64,000 nucleotides of DNA from Desulfonatronovibrio magnus (GTDB taxonomy: Bacteria; Desulfobacterota; Desulfovibrionia; Desulfovibrionales; Desulfonatronovibrionaceae): contig NZ_KN882175.1 in the NCBI RefSeq assembly GCF_000934755.1, positions 716,256 to 780,255 on the forward strand, written 5' to 3'. The notes below the pieces were generated by a model. It did not search any database, was not told where the DNA came from, and saw nothing but the letters and a program-made list of their open reading frames with translations. Of this stretch, positions 1-8,420 are shown one piece after another; within the stretch, counting starts at the first letter, position 1; the number at the start of each line of letters is the position of its first letter. The translations under genes were made by a program, and so were the position numbers.

Positions 1-2
1 TA

Positions 3-3000
3 GAAGCAACCATCCAGGATGGTACGGCATATTTTACTATTCCTCCCAGTGAACAGTGTGAAACAGGCACACAGAATCCAAGCATAACTCCTGTCAACAA
101 TACTTTTTCCAAGTCTAAACTCCAAAAACAATCACCAGCAACTAAAACCCGAACATCACTGACTTTTTGGGCAATCAGCGGATATGCTTCTATGGCTTCT
201 GATAACTTCAGACTAACATATCCCACAGCTATACTTGCAGAAACCATTGATATACCGGAAAGAATACTGACATACGCTGAAGAAGCATACAACAGGCTCA
301 AAAACATGGGTTACAGATTCAGAAGTGAAATAAACTGGCCGGTACAGATTAATGTTAATTTTAATATGGGGGAAACTGAAGGTGAAGTCCACATACCTCT
401 GTCCGGCAAGGCCGATTCATCCATCAACATCAATGCAGCGCTTTGTACTGCAGAAAACTTGAGGCAGCTTAAAGCAACTATAGGTCATGAATTTTTTCAT
501 GTTGTCCAAAGTATTTATGACCCCCGATCAGGTCTGCGTATAAGACATTCCTGGACAACTGCCTATTTCTTCTGGCTGGCTGAAGCATCTTCCGTCTGGT
601 TTGAGTCTATCATGCTTCAAGATCCTGACTATACAGCAAATGTATTCGTTCAAAACATCCCATATTATTACAAAAAGGGGCTTGAAACTTACAGTTCCAA
701 GGATGAAGCTCAACATATGGGCTACGCTGCATCTGGGTTTATAAGATACCTCGCAGATAATTCTTCACATGGAAATAATGTTGTACGCAGAATCTGGGAA
801 GCGGTCCGTAATCAGGGAGTAACCCGAGGAACATACTCAGACTTGAGAGCTTTGAAAAATAGTTTGGGTTCCCGATATGAAACCGGCCGTCTTTTTTCAA
901 ACTACATGGCAAAACTTTTAACCAACAATACCGACTACCTCTACCCTCCTTCCGGGGACTGGCCAAGGTTTCGTCTGGTTCGTGATGCAAATTTTGAAAG
1001 GGCAGTTACCGTTAATCCCAGTTCATCTGAGTACGAAATCCGGGCTTCCATTGAGCCATTTGCTGCACATAGGTGGCGCTTCACTTTTCCTGATGTAGAT
1101 CCTGATAATAACAGTTACAGTCTGGTAGTCCTGGAAGATGCTCCGACTAAGTATCATTACTTTGTATATCGAGGATATTTTGATGGCACCGAATCGACGC
1201 TTGACTCGGAATACTCAGCCTATCTGACTAAAGAGGAACCATGGTTATTCGATGCGCAGCAGAATGATCAGATAGTGGTGGTTGCCGTTAACACCACAAC
1301 TGATGCCCCATACACAACTTCGGGTGAACTGGCGGTTAAGCTGGAACGCATAGAAGAAACCACTGTATCAATTGCTGGAAATGATTTTACCCGATATCTT
1401 GATTCAGGGGCTACTTCATACACACATGTATTTACCGCATCAGCTCAGCCAGCTGGAAGATACACTTATCGCTGGGATACTGGTGATGGTAGTGCTCATG
1501 CGCCTCAATCCATTGAACCCGGGCAAATATCAAGTCTGCGGCATACATTTCACAGTTTACAGGATGGTGATGAGTTTCGAGTACTTGTCAACTTGTATGA
1601 TGAAGACAATAACCTTCTCGACAGCGATTCAATTAATGTCAGGTTTGCCATGAGCACAGTCAGTATTACAGGCGGTGACATAACACATCAACTGGGTGAG
1701 GATGATTATGAGCATACTCACTCTTTTGAAGCTTCAGCTCAACCACCTGGCAGCTATACCTATCAGTGGGATTTTGGTGATGGCAGCGCAAGGATTACAG
1801 ATCATCCAGAATCCGGAGAAAAATCCTCAGTCACTAAAACCTACACTAACCTTAAGCATGGAGATGAATTCAGTGTCCAGGTCACTCTTTACGATATAGA
1901 TGCCAGACCGCTGGCCACAGACTCAGTCAAGATAAAATTTGAAAAATCACAAACTGGATCCAAGGTGCATAATACCACCAAAGACACTTGGCATGATACT
2001 ATCCAGGAAGCAATCGATGCGGCATCTGATGGAGATAATATAGTTGTTCCCCCGGGCACATACGAAGAAAGTATTGATTTTCTGGGCAAGAATATCAGAG
2101 TGGTGAGTTCTGCTGGGCCGGAATCAACCATCATTGACAGGTCTCGCTTTATATCCGGACAAGTTAAATTTGGTAATGGTGAAAACAACAGTGCTGAATT
2201 GTCAGGCTTTACCCTGATTGATGCACCCATCAGAATCAGCAATGGTTCATGGCCTGTCATTCATAATAATCATGGCTCAATCCGAATTATCGACGGTTCA
2301 GCAGCAGCTATTACAGATAATACTCTCAGTTCTTTACAAATAATTCGAGCCAGGTTTGATACAAATAACATTAGCGGCAATACCATTGAACGGATATCCA
2401 TAGAATCTTCGACAGTTGTGATTTCCAATAACATTATCAACGGGGAAATAAGCCTGCGCTCCGCAGCTAACTCTACAATTGAAAATAATATTATCACAGA
2501 CTCTGATGATAACGGGATCACTATTTATGAAGATGACTCAAACCTTAGAATAATCAATAACGGCATTGTCAACAATGAAGGATATGGCATCACAGTTACT
2601 GCCGGCACTATAACAGTCAGCAATTCAATTATTGCCGACAATGATATCAGTGACAATAAAATAGGCGGTATTTTTTTGAATGGGGACAATAATACCATAA
2701 AAAACAATATTATAATGGACAACCTCGGAGCTCATCCATTGAAAGGCAATATTCCAGGCGTGGAAGTCCGCGGCGACAACCTGATTATTAAAGAAAACAC
2801 CATAAGCAATAATCCCGGCAGAGGAATACTGGCAAGAGGCTCAGGTAATATCACAAGCAATACAGTTAGAGCAAACAGAGATGGAGGTATTAGGGTCGCA
2901 GGTAATTTCACAGTCAGTGACAATTCCATAAGTGAAAATCGTACTGATGATTCTGGTGGGGGGATAAGTATAAATTCCTCGATCGATTCATCAGACTATA

Positions 3001-3467
3001 TTGAACTCGGAATATATGTTATTGAAAACAATTTTATAAGCAATAATTTTGCGAAATTAAGTGGTGGTGGAATTATGGCCGCCGGCAGATTAACCACAGG
3101 CACAGAAGTAACCATTACAGGCAATAACATAACAGGCAACGAAGCAGGTGTTAGTGGAGGAGGATTATATGGCGCAGCAACCGATTGGGATTTGTCTGTG
3201 CAACGGTACGCAACCACTGACGATGATATCTGCCCTGACGTGGACTTTGGGAGTGGCAAAATACCTCAAGATCTGGTTTTTTATGTTTCACCCGTATTTC
3301 AACCTTATGATGAGCCCAACAATACATACTCTAATAATATTCAGGGAAGGGGTTTTAGACCAGAATGTCTTTTTCCTGACCACTATGAAGGCCTGGGAAG
3401 ACTGGAAATCGGAGCAGATGCCTTTGTCTATAGTTCATGCTCACATCGATGTGAAGTTAGAGAATAG
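3..3467 (+). CDS. Secreted-type HExxH metallopeptidase-like protein with PKD domains and beta-helix (5' truncated)
   Basis: The reading frame is open from base 3 to the stop at 3465-3467, so the gene begins before the window; the ATG at 192 is internal. Counting from that ATG, HEFFH lies at residues 99-103 and a glutamate (WLAEAS, E131) follows 28 residues later, a layout typical of zinc gluzincin peptidases. Two PKD-like domains follow at about 390-590, each with a YxYxWDxGDGSA signature. Residues 600-1040 form a long Asn/Ile-rich tract of repeated NN-x-I-x-x-N turns, as in right-handed parallel beta-helices of the NosD/pectate-lyase type. The architecture suggests an exported protein acting on a polymer or adhering at the cell surface. 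Substrate is unknown, and protease activity is inferred only from the motif. The downstream genes also encode secreted proteins. Confidence 0.8.
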   Translation, partial: EATIQDGTAYFTIPPSEQCETGTQNPSITPVNNTFSKSKLQKQSPATKTRTSLTFWAISGYASMASDNFRLTYPTAILAETIDIPERILTYAEEAYNRLKNMGYRFRSEINWPVQINVNFNMGETEGEVHIPLSGKADSSININAALCTAENLRQLKATIGHEFFHVVQSIYDPRSGLRIRHSWTTAYFFWLAEASSVWFESIMLQDPDYTANVFVQNIPYYYKKGLETYSSKDEAQHMGYAASGFIRYLADNSSHGNNVVRRIWEAVRNQGVTRGTYSDLRALKNSLGSRYETGRLFSNYMAKLLTNNTDYLYPPSGDWPRFRLVRDANFERAVTVNPSSSEYEIRASIEPFAAHRWRFTFPDVDPDNNSYSLVVLEDAPTKYHYFVYRGYFDGTESTLDSEYSAYLTKEEPWLFDAQQNDQIVVVAVNTTTDAPYTTSGELAVKLERIEETTVSIAGNDFTRYLDSGATSYTHVFTASAQPAGRYTYRWDTGDGSAHAPQSIEPGQISSLRHTFHSLQDGDEFRVLVNLYDEDNNLLDSDSINVRFAMSTVSITGGDITHQLGEDDYEHTHSFEASAQPPGSYTYQWDFGDGSARITDHPESGEKSSVTKTYTNLKHGDEFSVQVTLYDIDARPLATDSVKIKFEKSQTGSKVHNTTKDTWHDTIQEAIDAASDGDNIVVPPGTYEESIDFLGKNIRVVSSAGPESTIIDRSRFISGQVKFGNGENNSAELSGFTLIDAPIRISNGSWPVIHNNHGSIRIIDGSAAAITDNTLSSLQIIRARFDTNNISGNTIERISIESSTVVISNNIINGEISLRSAANSTIENNIITDSDDNGITIYEDDSNLRIINNGIVNNEGYGITVTAGTITVSNSIIADNDISDNKIGGIFLNGDNNTIKNNIIMDNLGAHPLKGNIPGVEVRGDNLIIKENTISNNPGRGILARGSGNITSNTVRANRDGGIRVAGNFTVSDNSISENRTDDSGGGISINSSIDSSDYIELGIYVIENNFISNNFAKLSGGGIMAAGRLTTGTEVTITGNNITGNEAGVSGGGLYGAATDWDLSVQRYATTDDDICPDVDFGSGKIPQDLVFYVSPVFQPYDEPNNTYSNNIQGRGFRPECLFPDHYEGLGRLEIGADAFVYSSCSHRCEVRE

Positions 3468-3585
3468 CCATTTCATATTTATCAAGCTTAGGAAACCATA
3501 AGGCGAATTCCAACTGTTTTTTTATCGCCTGATTTAACTTTGGGTGACAGCTAAAATTAAATCTATACTTTATATAAGTTGGAAA

Positions 3586-3700
3586 GGGACTGGCTCTTTT
3601 GCCGCCGGATAGTCCTGCTGCTTTGCGGCTTGAGGTTGGCAAACCTGCCTGTCCCCGGAGACCGAGGCAATAATTAACACAAAGTGTCTATTTAGTGCTA
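3586..3700 (-). repeat. Dispersed intergenic repeat, family C copy 1
   Basis: This fills most of the 3468-3787 gap. Read on the minus strand it runs from an ACACTTTGTGTTAATTATTG motif into a GGGGACAGGC core. A second copy in the same orientation lies at about 4795-4910, and partial copies in the opposite orientation occur near 34702, 38940 and 42089. Nothing else coding is seen in this gap. Confidence 0.6.
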
Positions 3701-3787
3701 ACACATCCCTCATAATTCAAGTTTTTCAAACTTTGGTCGATAGTATTAAGTAACAGCAGATAACATTTCTCTTGAGAATGAATAACC

Positions 3788-4759
3788 ATGCAGACTATTA
3801 CTTATAACTTGAGATTCATAACAACCAGGGCCAAACTCCTGACCATCCTCTGGCTCTTGCTGATCCATGGCACTCCTGTACTCTCAATTGAGACAGATAG
3901 CCATGACTTCACTCAGAGCACGTCAGACTTACACAATGCCAACTCAATTTTTCGATTTCTGGAATCCCAGTTCTCTGATATACTCTATCCCTCACAAATT
4001 ACAAATAGCACCAACGGCATATATTATCGCGTCTACCCAATGGCAAATCTTTCGCTTTGCATAATGGATAATTCGCTTTTTCTGCTCGAGGATACCGGCG
4101 GCATCGGTGTATGGCACAATGTTGGAACTGTTAAGCAGTGGCTGGATATCATTGCCGGGCAACCTGTTTTTACAATCCATCCCCAAAACCAGATAATGCC
4201 TGATTATCTCTCTATTCCACCGCCTGCAGTAACATTTAGAGCCAGGGCAACAGGCATTTCTCCCCTCAAATATCAATGGCAGGTTTCATCCAGCTTTGGA
4301 ATAATCTGGGAAGATATTCCTGATGCTACAGACAAAACTCTGACAGTTTACAGATTCAGTGACCATGATGTCGACGGTCTCCTTTTCAGATGCCGAGTAA
4401 CTGGCACTTACAGCAGCGTTTCCTCTACCAGTGCCTTGCTCAGACATGCCAGGCAGCATAGCCCATCCATTGTCTCCCATCCTGCAGACCAGGTCATGCC
4501 TGATTATCTCACAAGCCCAGCTCCATATGTGACTTTCAGAGCCAATGCAGAAGGAGACGAACCGCTTCATTATCAGTGGCAGGTAGGACGGTTTGATGCT
4601 GAGAGTGTTCTGCGCTGGACCAATATTAAAGAAGCTACAGAAACTTCATTGCGTATTTATGCATTAACCGACCTTTCCGACAGCGGCACTTTTTTCCGCT
4701 GTCGTGTTACCAACAGGCATGGGGCCGCAATAACAACAAGTGCCAGAATTTTTTATTAG
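3788..4759 (+). CDS. Secreted protein with NWLE/YRYY-type module and two Ig-like repeats
   Basis: Residues 1-35 form a signal peptide (basic start, hydrophobic core ending near LSIE). Residues ~50-125 match a module also present at 6084-6884 and at the C-terminus of 42353-44500: FRFLES.F.DILYP, then YYRVYPMANLSLCIMDNSLFLL, then a closing VKQWL. Two Ig-like repeats follow (about 128-220 and 225-323). Each begins with a HPxxQxMPDYL segment and contains PLKYQWQV or PLHYQWQV and an FxCRVT strand, as in bacterial Ig-like adhesion domains. The protein is probably exported to the surface or periplasm and binds a ligand. No catalytic residues are recognised. The gene is flanked on both sides by copies of repeat family C. 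Confidence 0.75.
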   Translation: MQTITYNLRFITTRAKLLTILWLLLIHGTPVLSIETDSHDFTQSTSDLHNANSIFRFLESQFSDILYPSQITNSTNGIYYRVYPMANLSLCIMDNSLFLLEDTGGIGVWHNVGTVKQWLDIIAGQPVFTIHPQNQIMPDYLSIPPPAVTFRARATGISPLKYQWQVSSSFGIIWEDIPDATDKTLTVYRFSDHDVDGLLFRCRVTGTYSSVSSTSALLRHARQHSPSIVSHPADQVMPDYLTSPAPYVTFRANAEGDEPLHYQWQVGRFDAESVLRWTNIKEATETSLRIYALTDLSDSGTFFRCRVTNRHGAAITTSARIFY

Positions 4760-4794
4760 AAATTACGTAACAGTTAAGTTTTTCAGAAAAGCAG

Positions 4795-4910
4795 AGGACT
4801 GTTTTTTTTGCCCCTGGATATTCGGGATGTTTTCGGTTTGAGGTCAGCAATGCTGCCTGTCCCCTGTGGCCGAAGCAATAATTACATGAAATGCCGCTGT
4901 AGCAGCAGTA
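4795..4910 (-). repeat. Dispersed intergenic repeat, family C copy 2
   Basis: This lies within the 4760-5249 gap. It aligns over about 90 bp with 3586-3675 (shared TGAGGT, GCCTGTCCCC and CAATAATTA blocks), with scattered substitutions. The rest of the gap is AT-rich, with no gene recognised. Confidence 0.6.
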
Positions 4911-5249
4911 AAGAGCAAGGATAAACGTTCCAGCTTATCCCTGAAGTATCAGCAATTAATGCTACACTGGCGCGTATATTGCTATGGATATTAACAGAGC
5001 CTTTACTTGTTTGTTCATTAGAAAGACAGCACATTTTAAAAAAATTCCTTTAGGGAATGAATAGCACGAGGTAACCTTGCAGGTGAAATATGGGTGTGTG
5101 CAAAACGATTAAGGAAAATTAGGATAAACTTTTTTTTGCTTTTTCTGTCATTTCTTATGAATTCAGTGTCCATAGCAAACGTAATTAAACATATTCAGTG
5201 TAAACCATTCATTAAAACGGGCCTGCATGGCCCTTCAGGGAGATTTGCC

Positions 5250-5777
5250 ATGAAATCTGATGTAAGGAAGTTCAGATTGTTTTTTTTGCCCTTGATATTT
5301 AGCGCAATGCTTTTGATGGCAAGTCAGGTTAGTGCCACCAATATCGAACTGCAGGTATCCGGTGCATCTAATGAAATTGTATCCAGTGGTCAGCAACTGA
5401 GATCAGGACTCAACTATTTTCTTCCAGGTGACTTGCTGGAGTTAACCGTTGAAAACACAAGTTCTGTCGACGGCAATGCCTTCATTTCCATCAGCCTGAG
5501 AAGTGACAGCAGCGACACTCAGGCTCAGAGGGAATGGATTGAAAGATGGTTTGTTTATAACCACATTCTTCCTTTAGGGTTCCCCACAATAAGCGGTAGC
5601 CATATACCTCAGCCGCTGACCATGTTGCCTGCCGGCAGCAAGATTACACTGCTCCATTTTTATGTAGATTCAGGTATATCCATGAGATACCCAGTAATAA
5701 TAACAGCCTACCTCTATGACGCAGTTGGGGGCATTATCGGATTTGATTCCATAACCATATTTTTCAGGCCATTGTAA
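5250..5777 (+). CDS. Small secreted protein, paralogue of 7513-8073
   Basis: I chose ATG 5250 because a CAGGGAGA ribosome site precedes it by about 6 bases and the protein then begins with a clean signal peptide (MKSDVRKF, hydrophobic core, ending ASQVSA). An in-frame upstream ATG at 5094 would put ~50 poorly structured residues before it. The mature part (about 145 aa) opens with a segment alignable to 7513-8073: N-x-x-L-x-V-x-GAS-x-x-I, then L-x-x-G-x-NYF-x-x-GDL. It then looks all-beta, ending in an I(T/I)AYLYD...IGFDSITIF strand pair equivalent to FTAFLYND..LIGMASETVF in the paralogue. Function is unknown. The gene stands alone, without an operon partner. Confidence 0.72.
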   Translation: MKSDVRKFRLFFLPLIFSAMLLMASQVSATNIELQVSGASNEIVSSGQQLRSGLNYFLPGDLLELTVENTSSVDGNAFISISLRSDSSDTQAQREWIERWFVYNHILPLGFPTISGSHIPQPLTMLPAGSKITLLHFYVDSGISMRYPVIITAYLYDAVGGIIGFDSITIFFRPL

Positions 5778-6083
5778 CAAACTGGACAGCTAAACTTCTT
5801 GTAACTGTTTGTTTTCAATTTGTTTTTTTATAGCTCAATATGCTTTTTGGGGCTTGAGCAAGTCTCTCTTTAACTCTATTGACTTTAGTTCTTTCAGCCA
5901 GGGACAAAAAACCAGGCACAATGAACTCTCAAGTAACAAAAACCGATTAATTATTTTTATGCATCTGCTTTTTTCCATAGTCCCTAAGTTTTGGTAACAG
6001 TTTTATGAATTACTTATCACTTTTTTCATGTGACTTGTTTTATCATTGTGCAACTCTCGAACAATTTTCATCCATAATTAGCT
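5778..6083. other. Gene-free stretch, nothing recognised
   Basis: This is an AT-rich intergenic region. A short 62-codon ORF (5809-5997) has no ribosome site and no protein-like composition, and I discount it. No clear hairpin or repeat was seen. Confidence 0.5.
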
Positions 6084-6884
6084 ATGAAAATACATAAACT
6101 GATTATCCTTACATCTATTTGTATGACACTGCCTTATTTTATGTCAGTCCATGCTTTTACCTGGAAAGACCCTTACGTCCAGCAGGAAGTCAACAATATC
6201 TGTCTTTTTAACTGGCTTGAAATGACCTACCCCTCCCTTTTCAAACCAGCCAATCAGCAGACTTTGTTCATTACGGCTGAAAACGAAAAAGTTGATTACC
6301 GATACTACAGAATAACCGATTCTTTCATAGCAGCCTGGAAACAAAAACTATACTATATAGGCATAGATGATTCAGACACAGATTATAAACTTTTTAACCT
6401 TGGCCCTTTGAATGACTGGTATTTTTTGTCTGGATGTCAGAGCGCTCATCTAAAATTGTACCTTCAAACGCAGGAATTTACAATCAGCGGACCTGCCAGA
6501 ACCAGGTGGAAAGAAATCGGTTTACCTTATAAAGCTGAAATGGTGACCAGAATGGCCTTGACTGGAACAGACATTATCAGCCATGGAAAATTCAAGCTTG
6601 AAGCTATAGGAGACAGTTTTGTCATAACAGGAGTTGAAGTTGGGGATCTTCTGGACAATACTTGGGCTATGGCTGAAGGACTTCCCTGGGAACTTGGGGA
6701 TATTACTATTAACCCGGGCGATGAAATTGTATTTGAACTAATTTCAGGCAGACACGGAGAACTCCCCTCAATCATAAATTTTTCTTTTATGGTTGAAGGC
6801 ATGGGTCAGGTGTTCAGCCTGATCATGCACTTCGAATCAAGCACTTACCCTTTGCGTTATTATCGCGATTATCCTTACACCTGA
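6084..6884 (+). CDS. Secreted protein with N-terminal NWLE/YRYY-type module
   Basis: The signal peptide spans residues 1-24 (hydrophobic, ending MSVHAF). Residues ~38-112 carry the module shared with 3788-4759 and 42353-44500: LFNWLEMTYPSLFKP, then YRYYRITDSFIAAW, then YIGID and a closing FNLGPLNDW. The remaining ~150 residues look beta-rich, with a segment (ISGPARTRWKE, then VEVGDLL and INPGDEIVFEL) resembling an all-beta domain. No enzyme motif is visible. It belongs to the run of secreted genes at 3.8-8.1 kb, and its role is unknown. Confidence 0.72.
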   Translation: MKIHKLIILTSICMTLPYFMSVHAFTWKDPYVQQEVNNICLFNWLEMTYPSLFKPANQQTLFITAENEKVDYRYYRITDSFIAAWKQKLYYIGIDDSDTDYKLFNLGPLNDWYFLSGCQSAHLKLYLQTQEFTISGPARTRWKEIGLPYKAEMVTRMALTGTDIISHGKFKLEAIGDSFVITGVEVGDLLDNTWAMAEGLPWELGDITINPGDEIVFELISGRHGELPSIINFSFMVEGMGQVFSLIMHFESSTYPLRYYRDYPYT

Positions 6885-7512
6885 AAAAGTGGAATATTTA
6901 ATTGACAAATGAGCATTCAAAAGCTAAAGTTTTTTAAACATTAAGCGATTATTTAATAACTAGGATTATTTTCTGAATATTTTCTGCAAAGCATTCCTAT
7001 ACAGACTGCGTTTTCCGCGGTACAATCTGTTCTGACAGATGCAGAATCCGGCTAGTAAGACTTTGATCTTTATGCTGATTTTGTAATTAATTGTTTTGCA
7101 TTTTTTTTGTGGCTCTTCGACGCTCAACATGGAATTCAATATGTGAAGCCCCCAGAAAAGTGCAACATCAAAGCAACTTTTCTGTAGCCTCTTCTATAAA
7201 AGCAACTTGGCGATGTTATTGCCAATGCAATTTTTTTCAAAAACCTCCGAGAGATGATGCAGCTTTAACCAAATTTTTTCAAGAACCTGCTAATACATAA
7301 ACCACTTAAAGCCCTGAAATTACAATAAAAATGCCTAAAAACACTGTGAAAAAGTTACAGTGTTCAAACCGTAATTCCACACGAAACGTCGAAGAGTTTT
7401 CTTTTGTATTTTCGGAATATCAGCCATTTCTGACAGGCTATTTTTTTTGCCTTTACTTTACTTAAAACCTTTTTCGCCCATATTAATTTAACCTTTTCAG
7501 GAGGATGAAACC
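6885..7512. other. Gene-free stretch upstream of 7513
   Basis: This is 628 bp of AT-rich sequence. The 69-codon ORF at 7091-7300 lacks a ribosome site and protein-like features. The region presumably holds the promoter of the 7513 gene, but I could not assign -35/-10 boxes with confidence. Confidence 0.4.
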
Positions 7513-8073
7513 ATGAAAGCTAGATCAAAACTGTCCTTTGCAGGGCTCTGCCTGCCGCTTGTACTTGCGGCTGTCATTTTAATCGGCTCTGCTTCCAGCC
7601 TTTTTGCCCAGGCACGCAACAACCTGACCATGAACGTAACCGGAGCTTCTGATCAGATTACAGGCACTCTTACCAACCTAAGAGGCATGAATTATTTTGA
7701 TGCAGGAGATTTGTTTACTTTGTCCATAAATAACCGAGGTGAAGCTGGCACATTATATGTTTCTGTTCAAATTGGAGGAACTATTGCCTGGTTTGATTAT
7801 GATACTGCAAGCAATCTAGAAGTCATTACATTGAAACCAGATCAAGCTGATGTTTCGACATTTAATTTAGGCAGGCTACCTCAAAACAGCACCGCATATG
7901 TTATGAATTTTTCCATATTACCAACCTTCAACATAAATGATCCTCTCACTTTTACAGCTTTTCTATATAATGATAACGATGATTTAATCGGCATGGCATC
8001 TGAAACCGTATTTTTAAATCCAGAGGATGCATCGCCAACTCGTGTTGCCGGAGAATTCTATCCATTACCTTAA
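7513..8073 (+). CDS. Small secreted protein, paralogue of 5250-5777
   Basis: A strong AGGAGG site lies about 7 bases before the ATG. The signal peptide spans residues 1-33 (MKARSKLSF, a long hydrophobic core, ending SLFAQA). The mature protein of ~150 aa begins NNLTMNVTGASDQI and contains NYFDAGDLFTLSI, matching the 5250-5777 protein, and ends in two equivalent beta strands (FTAFLYND, MASETVF). The good ribosome site and the perfect terminator palindrome downstream (8251-8280) suggest a well-expressed monocistronic gene. Function is unknown. It is the more conserved-looking member of the pair because its start signals are intact. Confidence 0.78.
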   Translation: MKARSKLSFAGLCLPLVLAAVILIGSASSLFAQARNNLTMNVTGASDQITGTLTNLRGMNYFDAGDLFTLSINNRGEAGTLYVSVQIGGTIAWFDYDTASNLEVITLKPDQADVSTFNLGRLPQNSTAYVMNFSILPTFNINDPLTFTAFLYNDNDDLIGMASETVFLNPEDASPTRVAGEFYPLP

Positions 8074-8250
8074 TCTCAAAACTTAACTTAAACAGTAATT
8101 ATGACTCAGCAATTACTTTCATGATGCATAAGGATATTTCAAATTTTTGCAGTATATTGATTGCGGTGCTTTTATCATGTTATCAGCATTGTGATGTATG
8201 TTAAATTGCTTTAAAACAAACAATACCGGATAACATTTCTTGGTTTACCA

Positions 8251-8280
8251 GCGCCTGCAAAAAATATTTTTTGCAGGCGC
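8251..8280. terminator. Perfect 30-bp palindromic terminator between convergent genes
   Basis: GCGCCTGCAAAAAAT is followed directly by its exact reverse complement, then TTTATATTAT. It lies between the plus-strand gene ending at 8073 and the minus-strand gene ending at 8421. The A/T-rich inner stem gives a T-run for either direction, so it can act bidirectionally. Confidence 0.8.
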
Positions 8281-8420
8281 TTTATATTATCCTAAAAAAT
8301 CAAAAGTTTTCCATCTTCCTCGCACTCAACCAAGCAGCCTATATGCTTATTTAAGCCCTGAATAAATTGGCTCTTATAGATCACTATCAGCACCGAGGGG
8401 TGATTCCTGACACCTGCTGC

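Noticed and set aside
1372..1899. Short ORFs overlapping the large secreted gene
   Set aside because: They are frame shadows of the PKD coding region.
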